DNA of 64,000 nt from NCBI GenBank assembly GCA_947069175.1, contig CAMTDV010000018.1, positions 44,528,869 through 44,592,868 on the forward strand, in the 5' to 3' direction. Shown piece by piece: positions 12,633-23,549 of the stretch; position 1 is the first letter of the stretch, and each line of letters begins with the position of its first letter. Source of the stretch: Scalesia atractyloides. Taxonomy: Eukaryota > Streptophyta > Magnoliopsida > Asterales > Asteraceae. The translations under genes were made by a program, and so were the position numbers. The notes under the pieces are model-generated. The model saw only the letters and a list, made by a program, of their open reading frames with translations, had not been told where the DNA came from and searched no databases.

Positions 12633-12749
12633 AGGAAATTTCATCCCGAAATTTATTCGTAGGAATCCGTTTGCATAAGTTGTGTCAAGCAATCGTTTTG
12701 CACGGAATCTAGGGTTTCATCTAGTCACATAGAATAACCCATCAAAGAT

Positions 12750-13960
12750 CTCCACGTAAGGCATAACTCTATCATTCCCTAGTGGATACTTCCTCAGATA
12801 ATGTAAGAAGTGGGAATAGGCTGTTATACCTGTGATGCTCATCACCTAATAAATACTTCCTTGATTAATGTAGAAAGTGGATATGAGGGATTTGATTTAT
12901 GGTAGAACCAAATCGACCAATAGTACTGTGAGTATCCTTTAAGAATCCAACTATTGAGATAGAAGGTTCTATAATGATTTAGCTTGTGTTTCATTTCTAC
13001 GTGGATACTTCTTCGAAAACAAAAATGAATGGATAATTCATTTCCCAATGGATTCTTAATCACGAGTGGCAATAAAGGATTACGAATAGATTATTTATTT
13101 CCCCTATGGATATTTCTTCGAAAGTGAAAATAAATAGATAATTCATTTTCCTATGGATACTTCGTGAGAAGTAGAAATGAACGACTGTTGAATAGATTAC
13201 TCATTTCCCCGATGGATATTTCTTCGGAAGCGAAAATGAATGGATAATTCATTTTCCAATGTATACTTTGTTAGAAGTGGAAATGAAGGATTGTTGAATA
13301 GATTATTCATTTCCCCGATAGATATTTCTTCGGAAGCTAAAATGAATGGATAATTCATTTTCCAGTGGATACTTCGTCAGAAGTGTTGTTGAATAGATTA
13401 TTCATTTCCCCGATGGATATTTCTTCAGAAGCGAAAATGAATGGATAATTCATTTTTTAATGGATACTTCGTCAGAAGTGGAAATGAATGATTGTTGGAT
13501 AGATTATTCATTTCCCCGATGGATATTTCTTCGGAAGCGAAAATGAATGGATAATTCATTTTCCAATGGATACTTCGTCAGAAGTGGAAATGAAGGATTG
13601 TTGAATACATTATTCATTTCCCCGTTGGATATTTCTTTGGAAGCGAAAATGAATGGTTAATTCATTTTCCAATGGATACTTCGTCAGAAGTGGAAATGAA
13701 GGATCAGAACAGGATTATTCATTCCCCAATGGGTATTTCTTCAGAAGCGAAAATGAATGGATAATTAATTTTCCTCACTGGATACTTCTTCAAAAGCGGA
13801 ATGAATTCATTCATTTTCCCAATGGAGATTTCTTTAGAAGCGAAAATGAATGTGGATTTTGAATGGATTATTCATTTTCCAATGGATATCTCTGGAAAAG
13901 CGAAAAATGAGTAGCTAGTTCATTTTTCCTCAATGGATACTTCACCAGAAACGGAAATGA
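12750..13960. repeat. Hairpin-forming tandem array, about 106-bp period
   Basis: The array has units of about 106 bp (landmark GATGGATATT or variants at 13211, 13317, 13412, 13518, 13624 and about 13728), each made of two related halves of about 53 bp. Each half carries inverted ends TTCATTTYCC and GGAAATGAA and often an inner inverted pair (ACTTC-gtca-GAAGT), so every half can fold as a hairpin. The left part (12750-13100) is more divergent. A single related unit lies in the right LTR of G2 at about 19856-19900. No coding potential is evident. Confidence 0.8.
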
Positions 13961-14220
13961 ATATAGATGGCTTGCGATTCTTATTTAAGTTAACACGTAT
14001 GGGTCTGGATAACGTAAAATCCTCAAGTGATTTTGATAACGCTACGACAGATAATACAATAAGAAAACTTATATATAGGAAGAACCAGTGGCGTATCCAC
14101 CATGTTCTTATGATATTATAATCACCGGTTATCTAATCACTCAAGATTTTATATCACCAGACTTAATAGGACTCACTATTGTTTCCATGCATCGAATCTC
14201 ATAATTATGTGTGCACCCAT
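13961..14220. other. Unassigned G2 internal sequence
   Basis: AT-rich sequence between the tandem array and the solo LTR. I see no ORF or family match. It ends with CCCAT (14216-14220), the left target duplication of the solo LTR. Confidence 0.4.
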
Positions 14221-16917
14221 TGTCACACCCTCAATTTCCACTTGCGGAGTATTACCGCGAGGCGTGTGATCAAACCAGAATCTCAGACACTAGCAATGTC
14301 GAATGACTCTATATGATTTATTTAAACGTTTTCCAAAAACATTTGTTGTAAACATCATAGTCATTTTCAAGGTTCCAAAGTTTCAAAGTTTAGCGGAAGC
14401 ATTAGAGTAAAGTAACGGGCGCCAACATAAACGGCAAAACCAAAATCCCAAAAATAATCGTTAATGAAGACTCGATAAAAATGTCTTGATCAAATGCAAA
14501 GTGGGTGCACCTAGCGCTCCTAGCGTCCTGAGAAACATGCAAAGAAACAAGTGTCAACATTAAAGAAGAGTGAGTTCACAGGTTTTATAAGTTCACAAGT
14601 TCGGTTTAAAAGATTGGTTTCCCTCGTTATCCCTAACCCGGAATAACGACATAGTTCCATTATTCCTAACCTGGAATAATAATGTTGTTTCGTAAATAAG
14701 TTCAATGTTAACATGCAGGTTGCGAGCCTAGAGTTACGTCACGTAAGAGTTCGCGATCGAAGTTGACTGTTGTTGCCTCTGTGTTGCTAGGTCTATCACT
14801 GACCATGGCAAAAGTTAGGCCAAATTAATCACCCGTTGACCATTCCCGATCGACTAGCACGACTAGCTCGGGTGGGGCTTGTCGGGCCCAGTAGTACTAC
14901 TATAATTTCCCCGTTATCTAACACAATACTAATGATCCGAGAGTTGGTTGAGGACTTCCGTGATAAAGCTACTTAGTGACCATAACATAAGTTAACATTA
15001 ACTTAGTTACCGAATAGTTAACGACGTTAAATTCACATAACGTAAAAAAAATAAAGTTGTAGAGCGTATACATGTTTCTCCCCCTGTTGTTCAAAACCGG
15101 ATAAAATAGGGGCCGTGAACTCACCTTAAATTGCTTGGTTAGATAAACGCGAAAGAAGTAAGGGATGGAACCGCTAATCACGTCCTAACATGTCAACCGA
15201 TTCAAAGTTAGTGTGTGAACACACTGACAGAAAAACCTACGCATAACTAACACACAGTACGGCAAACGTAATAACCAGTTCGAAACCATAATCATGCATG
15301 CAAAGTATCACCATACGAAATAACGACCAATCAACTTGTCACAAGCACAGGATAACTCATACAACACTTAGACACACCCACAAACGCAAGTTATCATGTT
15401 TCAGCTTGTACATTCATAACTGGGCAGTTTTCGAGAATTCTTATAAAATAGTTCTCACGTTCCAAAAATTCCAATTTTTTTACAGGAGGTGTCAATTAGC
15501 CTGTAGAATTTTGTACAAATTTTCAAGTCCTAATTCCTTACCAATTATTTATAAGAATTTATTTACTAGGCAGCAGTCAGATTCGTCGTTTTCTGACTGC
15601 AGTCAACGAGAAAAATCATTTAAAAATACTCGTTTGTCCGATCGACAAAATACCAGTTGGAGATTTTTCTGAACATCTAGGAGTATCTACTGCATAAATT
15701 TCGTGACCTAAAGCTTTACAGATTATGAGATACGACTCAATAAACAACCTGCAAATTCTACCGAAATTAGGCAGCTTCAGCTGCTGCTCTAAATAGTCAT
15801 TTAAAAATAGCAAACGACATCAGAAAAATATGAATCCGGCGTCGTTTGAAGCGTTTTTCAAAAGTACACATTTTAAGCTTCAGAAAATCCACTTTTCTAT
15901 AAATAATAATCAGGTTACAGCAAACTGAATTTGGCTGTAAATGTCAATCAACTTTCCGTTTTCGACTTTATTGTATTAGAACATGTTTAAACGACCATGA
16001 CGCCTGGCTGTGTCGATATATAGCAGGTTATTGTATCAGATATCATCTAATATATCAGTATTAATGCAAACCCTAAGCATATATCATGATCCTTCTAGAG
16101 AAAACGCAGCCTATGATTTTACTATTTATCATATCATCGTAACCGCAAAGATTCGCATATTTATCCGAACAAATCATACACAACCACACTTTTTCATAAC
16201 AATCTCATATTGTATGACATACTCATGACTAAAACAACGCAAAACGTTACATGAATCATAACGCAATAAACCCTAATCTTGAAACGACAAAAGCTAGCGA
16301 ACCGGGCAAGACTTGAATCGATCCGAGGGAGTGTGGGGCTGTTTTGCGTGACCGAGAGGGGGGGCTGTTGCTGCCGTCGCACACAAGGGGAAAGGTTTTA
16401 GGGTTTGTGAATGATCTCCAATACTCATGCATACATACGTATACGTAAGGGAAGGGGGGTTGGTTCACTTGGGCTGCAAGGAGTTGGGCCGCAAAGGGTT
16501 GGGCCGCAAAGGGGGTGTGGGTGGCCGGTTGGGTTGGGTCCGCAAAAGGGGTGTGGGTGGCGGGTTGGGCTTGCGTGGTCACTTGGTCGACGCATTTTAC
16601 AGGCTCAGTTCGGTTCGGCTATTCTTAACTCGTTAAATAACTACATATAATACAACTCGACAATCTATTGCGACACGAAGTTTATAAACTATTAAATCGC
16701 GAAATCGAAGCGTGACACAATAAATCCACACACTCTAATAACACGTAGCACGTAATTCAGATATGTCCCATTAAATTTCCAAACATTGTGTATTTCCGAA
16801 ATACTAAAGTTAGCGTAGTTATTGTGTGCGCGTAATTAATTCTCCGAATTAAATTAGCGTAGGAACAAAGACGATAAAGTTGTGCGTTTAAAGTACCTTA
16901 ACGACCAGGATGTCACA
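14221..16917 (-). repeat. Solo LTR S of a G1-related gypsy family (2697 bp)
   Basis: Begins TGTCACACCCTCAATTTCC at 14221, like the G1 LTR, and ends ..GTCACA at 16917. It is flanked on both sides by CCCAT (14216-14220 and 16918-16922), a perfect 5-bp target duplication. No internal element sequence lies between the ends, so it is a solo LTR left by LTR-LTR recombination. It has two palindromes (14626-14647 and 14659-14680) where G1 has five. Short G-rich repeats with GGGCCGCAAAGGG and GGTGTGGGTGGC words occur at 16470-16570. Confidence 0.88.
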
Positions 16918-16922
16918 CCCAT

Positions 16923-17293
16923 AATTACTTAATCCGTTGCCTAGTCTGCATAGCTTATCTTGTCAAGTGATAAATTATGGTCAAAGAAAGATACTTTGTC
17001 TTGATAACTGAAATAATGCGTGCAATCTCACGTATTTCACGCCAGCCAATAAAACTGTACGTTTTCCACGGATAGACGAGTTCATAGGTTTGGTAAAGAA
17101 TGTGCGAGTGCAAAGAAGTGCATTACTCGAGTCGTTCAATTTCGTAAAGAATGAGAATTCCCGCAATTGATATAAAAACACACATTACACAACTAGGCAT
17201 ATAATTAAAACATCATTACATAAATAACTGGAAAAAGTACATGAGTCTTGGACAACAAAAGAAATTTAAATGTAAAACCCTAGTTGTTTATAA
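16923..17293 (-). other. G2 internal sequence downstream of gag
   Basis: Between the solo LTR and the gag remnant. No ORF is supported and no pol motif is seen. This is where a complete gypsy element would begin its protease. Confidence 0.4.
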
Positions 17294-18349
17294 CTACATT
17301 ATGTTGGCACGAGGCTCGTTAACTCTAGAGTTAGGAGCACGTCCCTGAGCAGGGTTGTTAACAACTTGGTTTTGTGTAGCAGCAACTCGGCAAACATTAG
17401 CTGTATGACCAATAAGCCCACAATTTAAATGTTTGCGGCATTGAAGAATGATGATGAAGGTTACATTGGTTGCATAAAGGTGCAGTTCCATTGTATGGTC
17501 TTCTAGCAGGGGGTTGCGCTGGTTGGTTAGGAGCAGCTTGGTTGGGTCGAGTAACCACAACAAGGTTTTGTGAAGCCTTACGCTTCCTAGATTTATTGGA
17601 AGGTTCAACTTTGGTTTCTTTGGGTTTGTCTTGCATGGTGTTAGCAGCTTGTTCCTTGTCGCCTTTGCAAAACGATTTCCCACTTTTCTGATTTGAGACT
17701 CAGTCAAGGTAGCAGAGAGTTCGATAGCCTGTCGAACGGTGGTAGGGTTGTTACCAGTAACAATATCCTGAACAGGGTCCATCAGGCCATCAAAGTACTT
17801 TTCAATTGCCTTGTCCAAAGGCGTAACCATCGTAGGACACAACAAGCTTAGCTCCTCATATCGGTCGGTGTAGGCATGATGTTCTCCACTATCTTGTTTA
17901 AGATCATGGAACTCATTCTCATGTGCCATTTGCTCATGACGTCGGCAGAACTCTTTCATCATGAGAGCTCGAAGCTCTTCCCACGTTTGAGCCATCGCTA
18001 CCTCGGCACCCCAGTCTCTTTTCACACCATTCCACCATGTAAGTTCTCTCTTTTGAAAGACACTCAAGGGAAATTCTACCTTGCGTTCATTTGGGCACTG
18101 CACATAACGAAAAGTACTTTCAATACTTTCGAACCATTGTAGGAGCCCAGTAGCTCCCTCAGACCCAGAAAACTTGAGTGGTTTAGCTGAACAAAGGTGT
18201 TTATAGTTGCACTGAGCAGGTGCATTGTTGTTATTGTTATTGCAAGCTTGATTTAATTGGATCACTAGGTTTGGAAGTACGGCGACCATTTGTTGCGTAA
18301 TTAAAGCCGCCATTTAGGCGTCTTGAGAAGTGTTGCGATGAGGAGGCAT
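17294..18349 (-). pseudogene. gag: Ty3/gypsy Gag remnant of G2
   Basis: The probable original ATG is at 18349 (MPPHRNTSQDA), followed at codon 12 by a TAA; the open frame resumes at 18313. The capsid-type retrotransposon Gag domain is clear: KPLKFSGSEGATGLLQWFE, LTWWNGVKRDWG, RALMMKEFCRRHEQ and YEELSLLCPTMV in the usual order. Near 17660 the frame shifts, with the next segment (RKASQNLVVVTRPNQ, then CNQCNLHH) in another frame. A further shift restores the frame for the knuckle end CGLIGHTANVCR. It encoded the particle shell protein. It is broken by one stop and two frameshifts, and no pol follows. Confidence 0.82.
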
Positions 18350-18937
18350 TCTAAAAGAAAGGAAACATGAGAGAAATGTGTGAGATTTATATTGAATAAA
18401 CAGAAGAGTTATCAAAATATCGATGACATATAAGGATTGCGATCATTTGTTTGTTACTCAAAACCAACAAATGACACAGCGACTAATCAAAGTAAATGGG
18501 TCTTTATAATGTATCGCGAAGAAATGCTTTAGCCTGTAAGTGTACACTCACCCCAAGAGTCCCCAGGTAAGAGTGACTGGTCCAATAATGAGGATTTGTA
18601 CGAACACTCTAGGCCTTAGACAGAAAACTCAGGGTACAGGCACCCACCCTTCAAGATTGCACGTGTTCACATTAATAAAACCCAAACTTTGACGAGATTT
18701 GAAAACCTTGAAGGCATGAAGCCCAAAATCAAACCATCTAAGGATAGATGATTTCTTGTGAGGTTTTGGAAAAATTTGACTTTAAAAAAGGTGTTGTATT
18801 CTGTGTTGGGTAATCACCTAAGAATAGGTGATTGTATAGTTTTAAAAATCTAAACGCAAGAAAACTCACGTTAGGGTCCTAGGAAGGTTATAGACTAGGT
18901 CAAAGCATTACTAATAACCTAATTCCCTATAACTAGT
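18350..18937 (-). other. 5' leader of G2
   Basis: Sequence between primer site and gag. No ORF is supported. A GATGATTTC-type word pair (ATCTAAGGATAGATGATT at about 18737 and ACCTAAGAATAGGTGATT at about 18816) is an imperfect repeat with hairpin potential. Confidence 0.5.
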
Positions 18938-18949
18938 GCTCTGATACCA
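18938..18949 (-). other. Primer binding site of G2
   Basis: TGGTATCAGAGC on the minus strand, a perfect match to the initiator Met-tRNA complement, three bases from the LTR end (GTGTTACA at 18953). Confidence 0.85.
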
Positions 18950-19439
18950 ATCTGTAACACCCCAAATCGCGGAATATAACAACAACTCGCAGCGGAAACA
19001 CTTGGGGAGTCATGTTACAAATTGTTTCACAACACCTGGTACTTCAAGTTTTGTTTTATTGAATTATCGAATTACATTGTCTTGGAATAATGAAAAAGAA
19101 TATAATCAAATTGTCTTTCAAGTTTTAAAGTCACTAAGGCCCGAGTCCATCCTAGGTGTAGCACGCAGCAACAATCATCACATAGATTAACCTGAAACAT
19201 ACGTGAAAATAGGTACGTCAACATAAAAATTCCTGTGAGTAACATAGGTTTTGTATTGAAGATTCATGGCTTAAAATGTTAGAGAAAAGTTTTAACCAAA
19301 ATAGCTATGAATCCTTACAAAATGTTTTTCTTTTATAAAATCATGTGAAAAATCATATGATATAAATGATAGTGTATGGTTAAATCAATAACCAAAATAT
19401 GTCATGAATAAGCCATTGTTCTTATGTAAACCAAATTGT

Positions 19440-19665
19440 CAAGTGTAAACCAAATGTCAAGTATAAAAAAGTTTTGTGTAAACTAAATGTCGAGTAACTC
19501 AATGTCAAGTAGCCAATGTCGAGTAAACCATTGTCATGTAAATCAATGTCAAGTAACCAATGTCGAGTAAGCTAAAGTCATGTAAATCAAAGTCTAGTAA
19601 CCAATGTCGAGCAAACAAAAGTTATGTAAACCCATGTCAAGTAAACCAATGTCTCGTATAGTCAA
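19440..19665. repeat. 44-bp tandem repeat in the G2 LTR
   Basis: The landmark GTCAAGTA or a variant recurs at 19504, 19548, 19592 and 19636, period 44, with a looser copy at 19456. Units alternate GTCAAGTAA, GTCGAGTAA and GTCATGTAA words. Confidence 0.8.
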
Positions 19666-19985
19666 AGTGTCTTGTATAAAACAACGTCTTTGAATAAACA
19701 AAAGTTTTGTTCAAATCAAAGCTATGTTTTATAAACCGTTGCTTTTTATTGTTAAAACATATCTTATGGTTTATCGCCGGATACATTCAAACCTTGTTAA
19801 TTGTCGGATATACCTTTATAAAGACAAAGGTTTACCAATGTTCATCAGATTCTGTCATTCCCCAATGGATACTTCCAAAACTAGGAAGCGGGAATGAGGT
19901 GTTAAACCTATGGTATCATTACATACTACCGGTCGGTCATAAATGTTAATGAATGTATCATTGTCGAGTTCAACACACCAATATG

Positions 19986-20089
19986 TACTAGTATGCTCAG
20001 TCAACATACATAGCAAGAAATGTCTTTGAAAAGCTTATACTAGTATGCTAAGTCAACATACATAGCAAGAAATGTCTTTGAAAATCAAG
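19986..20089. repeat. 52-bp direct duplication in the G2 LTR
   Basis: Copies start at 19986 and 20038 (TACTAGTATGC..) and are almost identical. A degraded third copy follows at about 20096. Confidence 0.8.
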
Positions 20090-20186
20090 GTGCTAAATAT
20101 GCTAAGTCAACATATGAAACAAATGCAATATGTACTATGTAATCAAAGCATGTATTGTGTCATGAAAACACGAAAGTAGATATAGG

Positions 20187-20587
20187 TGTTGGTGCAGAAT
20201 GTCTATGTCTTATTCTTATATCGAGTCTGTATAGATTAGAGTTGATTAGGCTAGCAAAAAGTAATATTTATGTGTTAAGAGGTCAAGTTCGCCCATGAGG
20301 CACATGGAATGTCAAGTTCGGCCGAACTTTCTTAGGCAAGTTCGCCCGAACTCATCTCCTCCATGAGCGAACTTCACAGTCTATAAATAGCTAGCTAGCT
20401 TCTCTCATTTGTAACGCTGGCATTTCTGAGGCGAAGCTCTGTCAATTTGGAGACTCGATGTTATATCAATAAAATTGACGTTTAATTGACTAATTCTTGT
20501 TATTTAGTAAACTTGTCATCGTACTTCCGCTATTATAGACAATAGAGATCAAATCTAGGTTCCTATGCATTGAGGATCGGTCCTACA
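20187..20587 (+). repeat. 5' LTR of element B (401 bp)
   Basis: TGTTGGTGCAGAATG to CGGTCCTACA, with the TG and CA ends. It contains TATAAATA at 20382-20389, preceded by palindromic sites (perfect at 20314-20329) and half sites. It is followed by the primer site. Confidence 0.94.
20382..20389 (+). promoter_or_regulatory. TATA box of the B LTR with upstream palindromes
   Basis: TATAAATA lies 195 bp into the LTR. Three to four TTCG..CGAA sites occupy the 100 bp upstream (20284-20375). The arrangement is the same in the A, C and D LTRs. Confidence 0.75.
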
Positions 20588-20589
20588 AG

Positions 20590-20601
20590 TGGTATCAGAG
20601 C
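20590..20601 (+). other. Primer binding site of element B
   Basis: TGGTATCAGAGC, a perfect initiator Met-tRNA complement, two bases after the LTR. Confidence 0.9.
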
Positions 20602-21237
20602 TAGAATAAACTGATTTGATTGGTATCTAGACTATAATACTTCTAATTCTACTCCATTCTTCTATTTTTCTTAACTTTTACACAAAAATGAAGAATTCAC
20701 AGGCAAATTTTGTCCAATTTTCAATATGACATGTTAAATACATCATAGATAAACCCCTGAGAGGTTGGAGACTAAAATCAAACGAATTGGTATCAAAAGG
20801 TTGCAAAAACCATGTTTTCAAAACCCTCATTCATCGAACTTGTTAGCCAAGTTCGACCGAACTTGAGCTAAAAAGTCACTTTTACAGTGAGTTTTTACCA
20901 AGTTCGCTCGAACTTGAGGAGTTTTTTGAAAGAATTTAAGATAAGTCCAAGTTGCTAAAATTTCATTGATATTCTATCAAGTTCGACCGAACTTGGTAAA
21001 ATTCAAGAAATTTAGCTAAGTTCGCCCGAACTTGCTAGTTTTCTTATAAAATCCGATACACGAGTTCGACTGAGGTTACTCAGGGACATTTTCAAATCAA
21101 AAAGTCACAAGTTCGACCGAACTTGTGATAAATCTGAGAATTCTTCATTCTAACTACAGCTTCAACCGAACTTGTAGTAAATCTAACATTTTAAAAAGTT
21201 TTAATGTGTTTTCAGCGTATGTGTCTCGATCTTCGCG
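20602..21237 (+). other. 5' leader of element B with palindrome array
   Basis: No ORF. The palindrome array spans 20835-21174 (perfect at 20849-20864). A TTTTCAG ends at 21215, 23 bases before the gag ATG, matching A and C, which suggests a leader intron acceptor. Confidence 0.7.
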
Positions 21238-22456
21238 ATGGATGATATTCAGAGAGCGTATATGTCAGGAGTGGGCACATCCAATGCTAATGTCATACAG
21301 CAAGTCAATCTAGACAACGAAATGGGCACGTCCATTAAATCGCCAAAGCTAATGAGCATGGACGAGTACGAAGGATGGAAGGGGAAATTTACTTATTAGG
21401 TTCAGGCCATGCATTTCCAAGGCTGGGTGTCGATTGGGAGAGGTTATACTGTTCCGTTGGACGAACATCAACAAGTTCTAGAAAAGTACAAGTACTCCAC
21501 AATTCAAAAAGATGAGTACATTGCCGAGAAAAAGATGATCAGCCTCATTCAACAATCTGTTAAAGAGGATATTTTGGTCTTGTTGCCGGAATATACGACT
21601 GCGAGAGATCTCTGGCTATCACTACAATAGAAATACCAAGGAAGCACAGAGATGATCAAGAGTAAGAAAGCTCTCATCCTGAAGGAGTTCGATATTTTAA
21701 CATGTTGAAGGGAGAGGCAATGAAACAGATGACTGAGCATTTCTGTCATCTGAAAGTCCAAATGAGAAGACACAGTCTCGAGAAGACGGAACAAGAGTAC
21801 ATCTATAAGCTTGCAGATGCGTTTCCTGACGGAGAGTGGACTACGTATCTTATGGTTTTGAAAGAAAGTCATAACTGGGAATTCTTTAAGCTGTCTACAT
21901 TCATTGACAAACTAGAAGGTCACGCGATGGAACTTCTAAAGATCGCAAAGTCGAAGAATGCTAACATTGTTCAAGATGTTGGTTTGTATTACAAGAATGG
22001 GATGCAAGACAATATTTCAAGCCCAAAGATACAGACACCATTCAGTGCAAACAAGAATTCTTCTCTACAGAATCAGAATCAATCATATCCACAATATGAT
22101 TAATGTCCACAAAGCTCTTCGTTCTCAAGCACAGGGTCAAATGCTTCTTATCAGAGTCAAGCAAATCAGAATCAACAAACAAATTCTGATCCAAATGTGT
22201 ACAATTGTAACATTGTTGTAAATGTAAACAATGTTGTTTCTGAGCAAGTTGCAAAACAACACATGTCACTTCTCGCCACTGTTCTAGAATCTTATGAAAG
22301 TCTTGTAGCTGGAAAGATCGGCAATCCTGAAATGACCGCCGAAGACTACGATCAGGTGGACGAAGAAGAGCTTGAACTGATGGACAGAAAATGGTCACTA
22401 GTGTCTATTAATCTAAGGGTCACAAAGTTTGTTGCACTCACTGGCCGAGATATCGG
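21238..22456 (+). pseudogene. gag: Gag of element B, 5' part
   Basis: Starts at ATG 21238 (MDDIQRAYMSG), then KLMSMDEYEGWKGKFTY followed by an in-frame TAG at about 21398 where A has tryptophan in the sequence SYWVQ. The capsid-type region continues through RGYTVPLDEHQQVLEKYKYS, LEYTTARDLWLSLQ and then the VQDVGLYYKNGMQDN segment. Another stop lies near 21629 and frameshifts near 21700 and 22100. The last residues before the insertion are KFVALTGRDIG. The rest is at 32320-34813. N-terminal half of a shell protein, inactive. Confidence 0.85.
22452..22456 (+). other. Target duplication of C, left copy
   Basis: ATCGG here and at 32315-32319 are identical 5-bp flanks of element C. Confidence 0.92.
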
Positions 22457-22855
22457 TGTTGGTGCATAATGTCTATGTCTTAGTCTTATATCGAGTCTGT
22501 ATTGTATAGAGCTGAATAGGCTTGGTTATGAGGTATTTATGAAGTATTGTAGCCAAGTTCGGGATGTACATGTAGTGTTTGCATGTTCGGCCGAACTTGC
22601 TTATGCAAGTTCGGGCGAAGTTGTGTCTCACATGGCCGAACTTGTTGTCCTATAAATACCTAGCTTGTGTGTCTCATTTGTAACTTTGGCATTGTAGAGG
22701 CGAAGCTCTGTCATTCTGTAATCTGAATGTTTAATCAATGAAACTGACGTTTAACTGAGTAATTCTTGTCTATTGGTAACACGACGTAATATTTTCGCTA
22801 TTATGGACGTTAGATATCAAATCTAGGTTCCTAAGCATCGAGGATTGGTCCTACA
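22457..22855 (+). repeat. 5' LTR of element C (399 bp)
   Basis: TGTTGGTGCATAATG to TTGGTCCTACA. TATAAATA is at 22651-22658 with palindromic sites at about 22553-22645. Confidence 0.94.
22651..22658 (+). promoter_or_regulatory. TATA box of the C 5' LTR
   Basis: TATAAATA about 195 bp into the LTR, downstream of palindromes, as in the sister LTRs. Confidence 0.75.
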
Positions 22856-22857
22856 AG

Positions 22858-22869
22858 TGGTATCAGAGC
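22858..22869 (+). other. Primer binding site of element C
   Basis: TGGTATCAGAGC, a perfect initiator Met-tRNA complement two bases after the LTR. Confidence 0.9.
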
Positions 22870-23549
22870 TAGAACAGCCTGATTTGATAGTATCAAGACA
22901 AGAACACTTCTATTTCTACTCCATTCTTCTTTTTTCTTAACTTTTGATCACAAAATGAAGAATTCATGGCAAAAATATTTTGAATTTTGAATATATCATG
23001 TAAAACACAACAAAGATAAACCCTTGAAAGATTGGAGACCAAATTCAACCGAATTCATGTCGAAATTTAAAAAAAAACCATGTTTTTAAAAACCCCCAGG
23101 AACGAACTTGTTGGCCATGTTCGGCCGAACTTGCACTAAAACATCACTTTTCAGGTGATTTTTTAGTAAGTTCGCCCGAACTTAAGTGATTTTTAAGGAA
23201 ATTTAGTCATGTTCGCTCGAAGTTACGAAAGTTTCACTGATTTTATATCAAGTTCGACCGAACTTGTGTCATATCTAAGAGATTTTTAGTAAGTTCGCCT
23301 GAACTTACATAAGCATTTAATCAAAATTCTGTGGATAAGTTCGCTCGAAGTCTGTGTGTTTTCTCAACAATTGTCAAGTTCGACCGAAGTAGTCACAATT
23401 TTTTCAAAGCAATTCTAACAAGTTCGATCGAACTTGTTAAAAATCCAAGAATTCTTCATTAGTTGCTACAAGTTCGACCGAACTTGTAGTAGTACTAACT
23501 ATTTTCAAAGTTTTTAAAAATTTTCAGCGTACACGTTTCGTGATTCACA
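22870..23549 (+). other. 5' leader of element C with palindrome array
   Basis: No ORF. The array runs 23104-23485 with a perfect palindrome at 23470-23485 and about eight further copies with small changes. TTTTCAG ends at 23527, 22 bases before the gag ATG at 23550. Confidence 0.75.

Larger units (their letters stand above)
11741..20186 (-). mobile_element. Element G2: gag-only Ty3/gypsy remnant (likely one element, interrupted)
   Basis: A minus-strand gypsy remnant. Part of a 3' LTR (11741-12618) is followed by a polypurine tract, a tandem array, a gag remnant (17294-18349), a Met-tRNA primer site and part of a 5' LTR (18953-20186). A is inserted in its left LTR, the solo LTR S in its interior and B in its right LTR. 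No pol sequence is present between PPT and gag. The two LTR pieces show opposite ends of an LTR and do not overlap, so I cannot prove that they belong to one element; orientation and order are consistent with it. Confidence 0.6.
18953..20186 (-). repeat. Partial 5' LTR of G2
   Basis: The LTR end reads ..GGGGTGTTACA on the minus strand at 18953, next to the primer site. It continues at least to 20186, where element B is inserted (ATAGG at 20182-20186 is the left target duplication of B). It contains a 44-bp tandem repeat, one hairpin unit like the G2 array (about 19856-19900) and a 52-bp duplication. Confidence 0.7.

Noticed and set aside
12842..13072. Short minus-strand ORF (76 codons) at the start of the hairpin array
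   Set aside because: Made of array units with no domain; neighbouring units are not open.
16256..16582. Pro/Thr/Gln-rich ORF (108 codons, repeated PATHTPFA units) as a gene
   Set aside because: Lies in a solo LTR and arises from G-rich short repeats on the other strand; overlapping frames on both strands have similar lengths.
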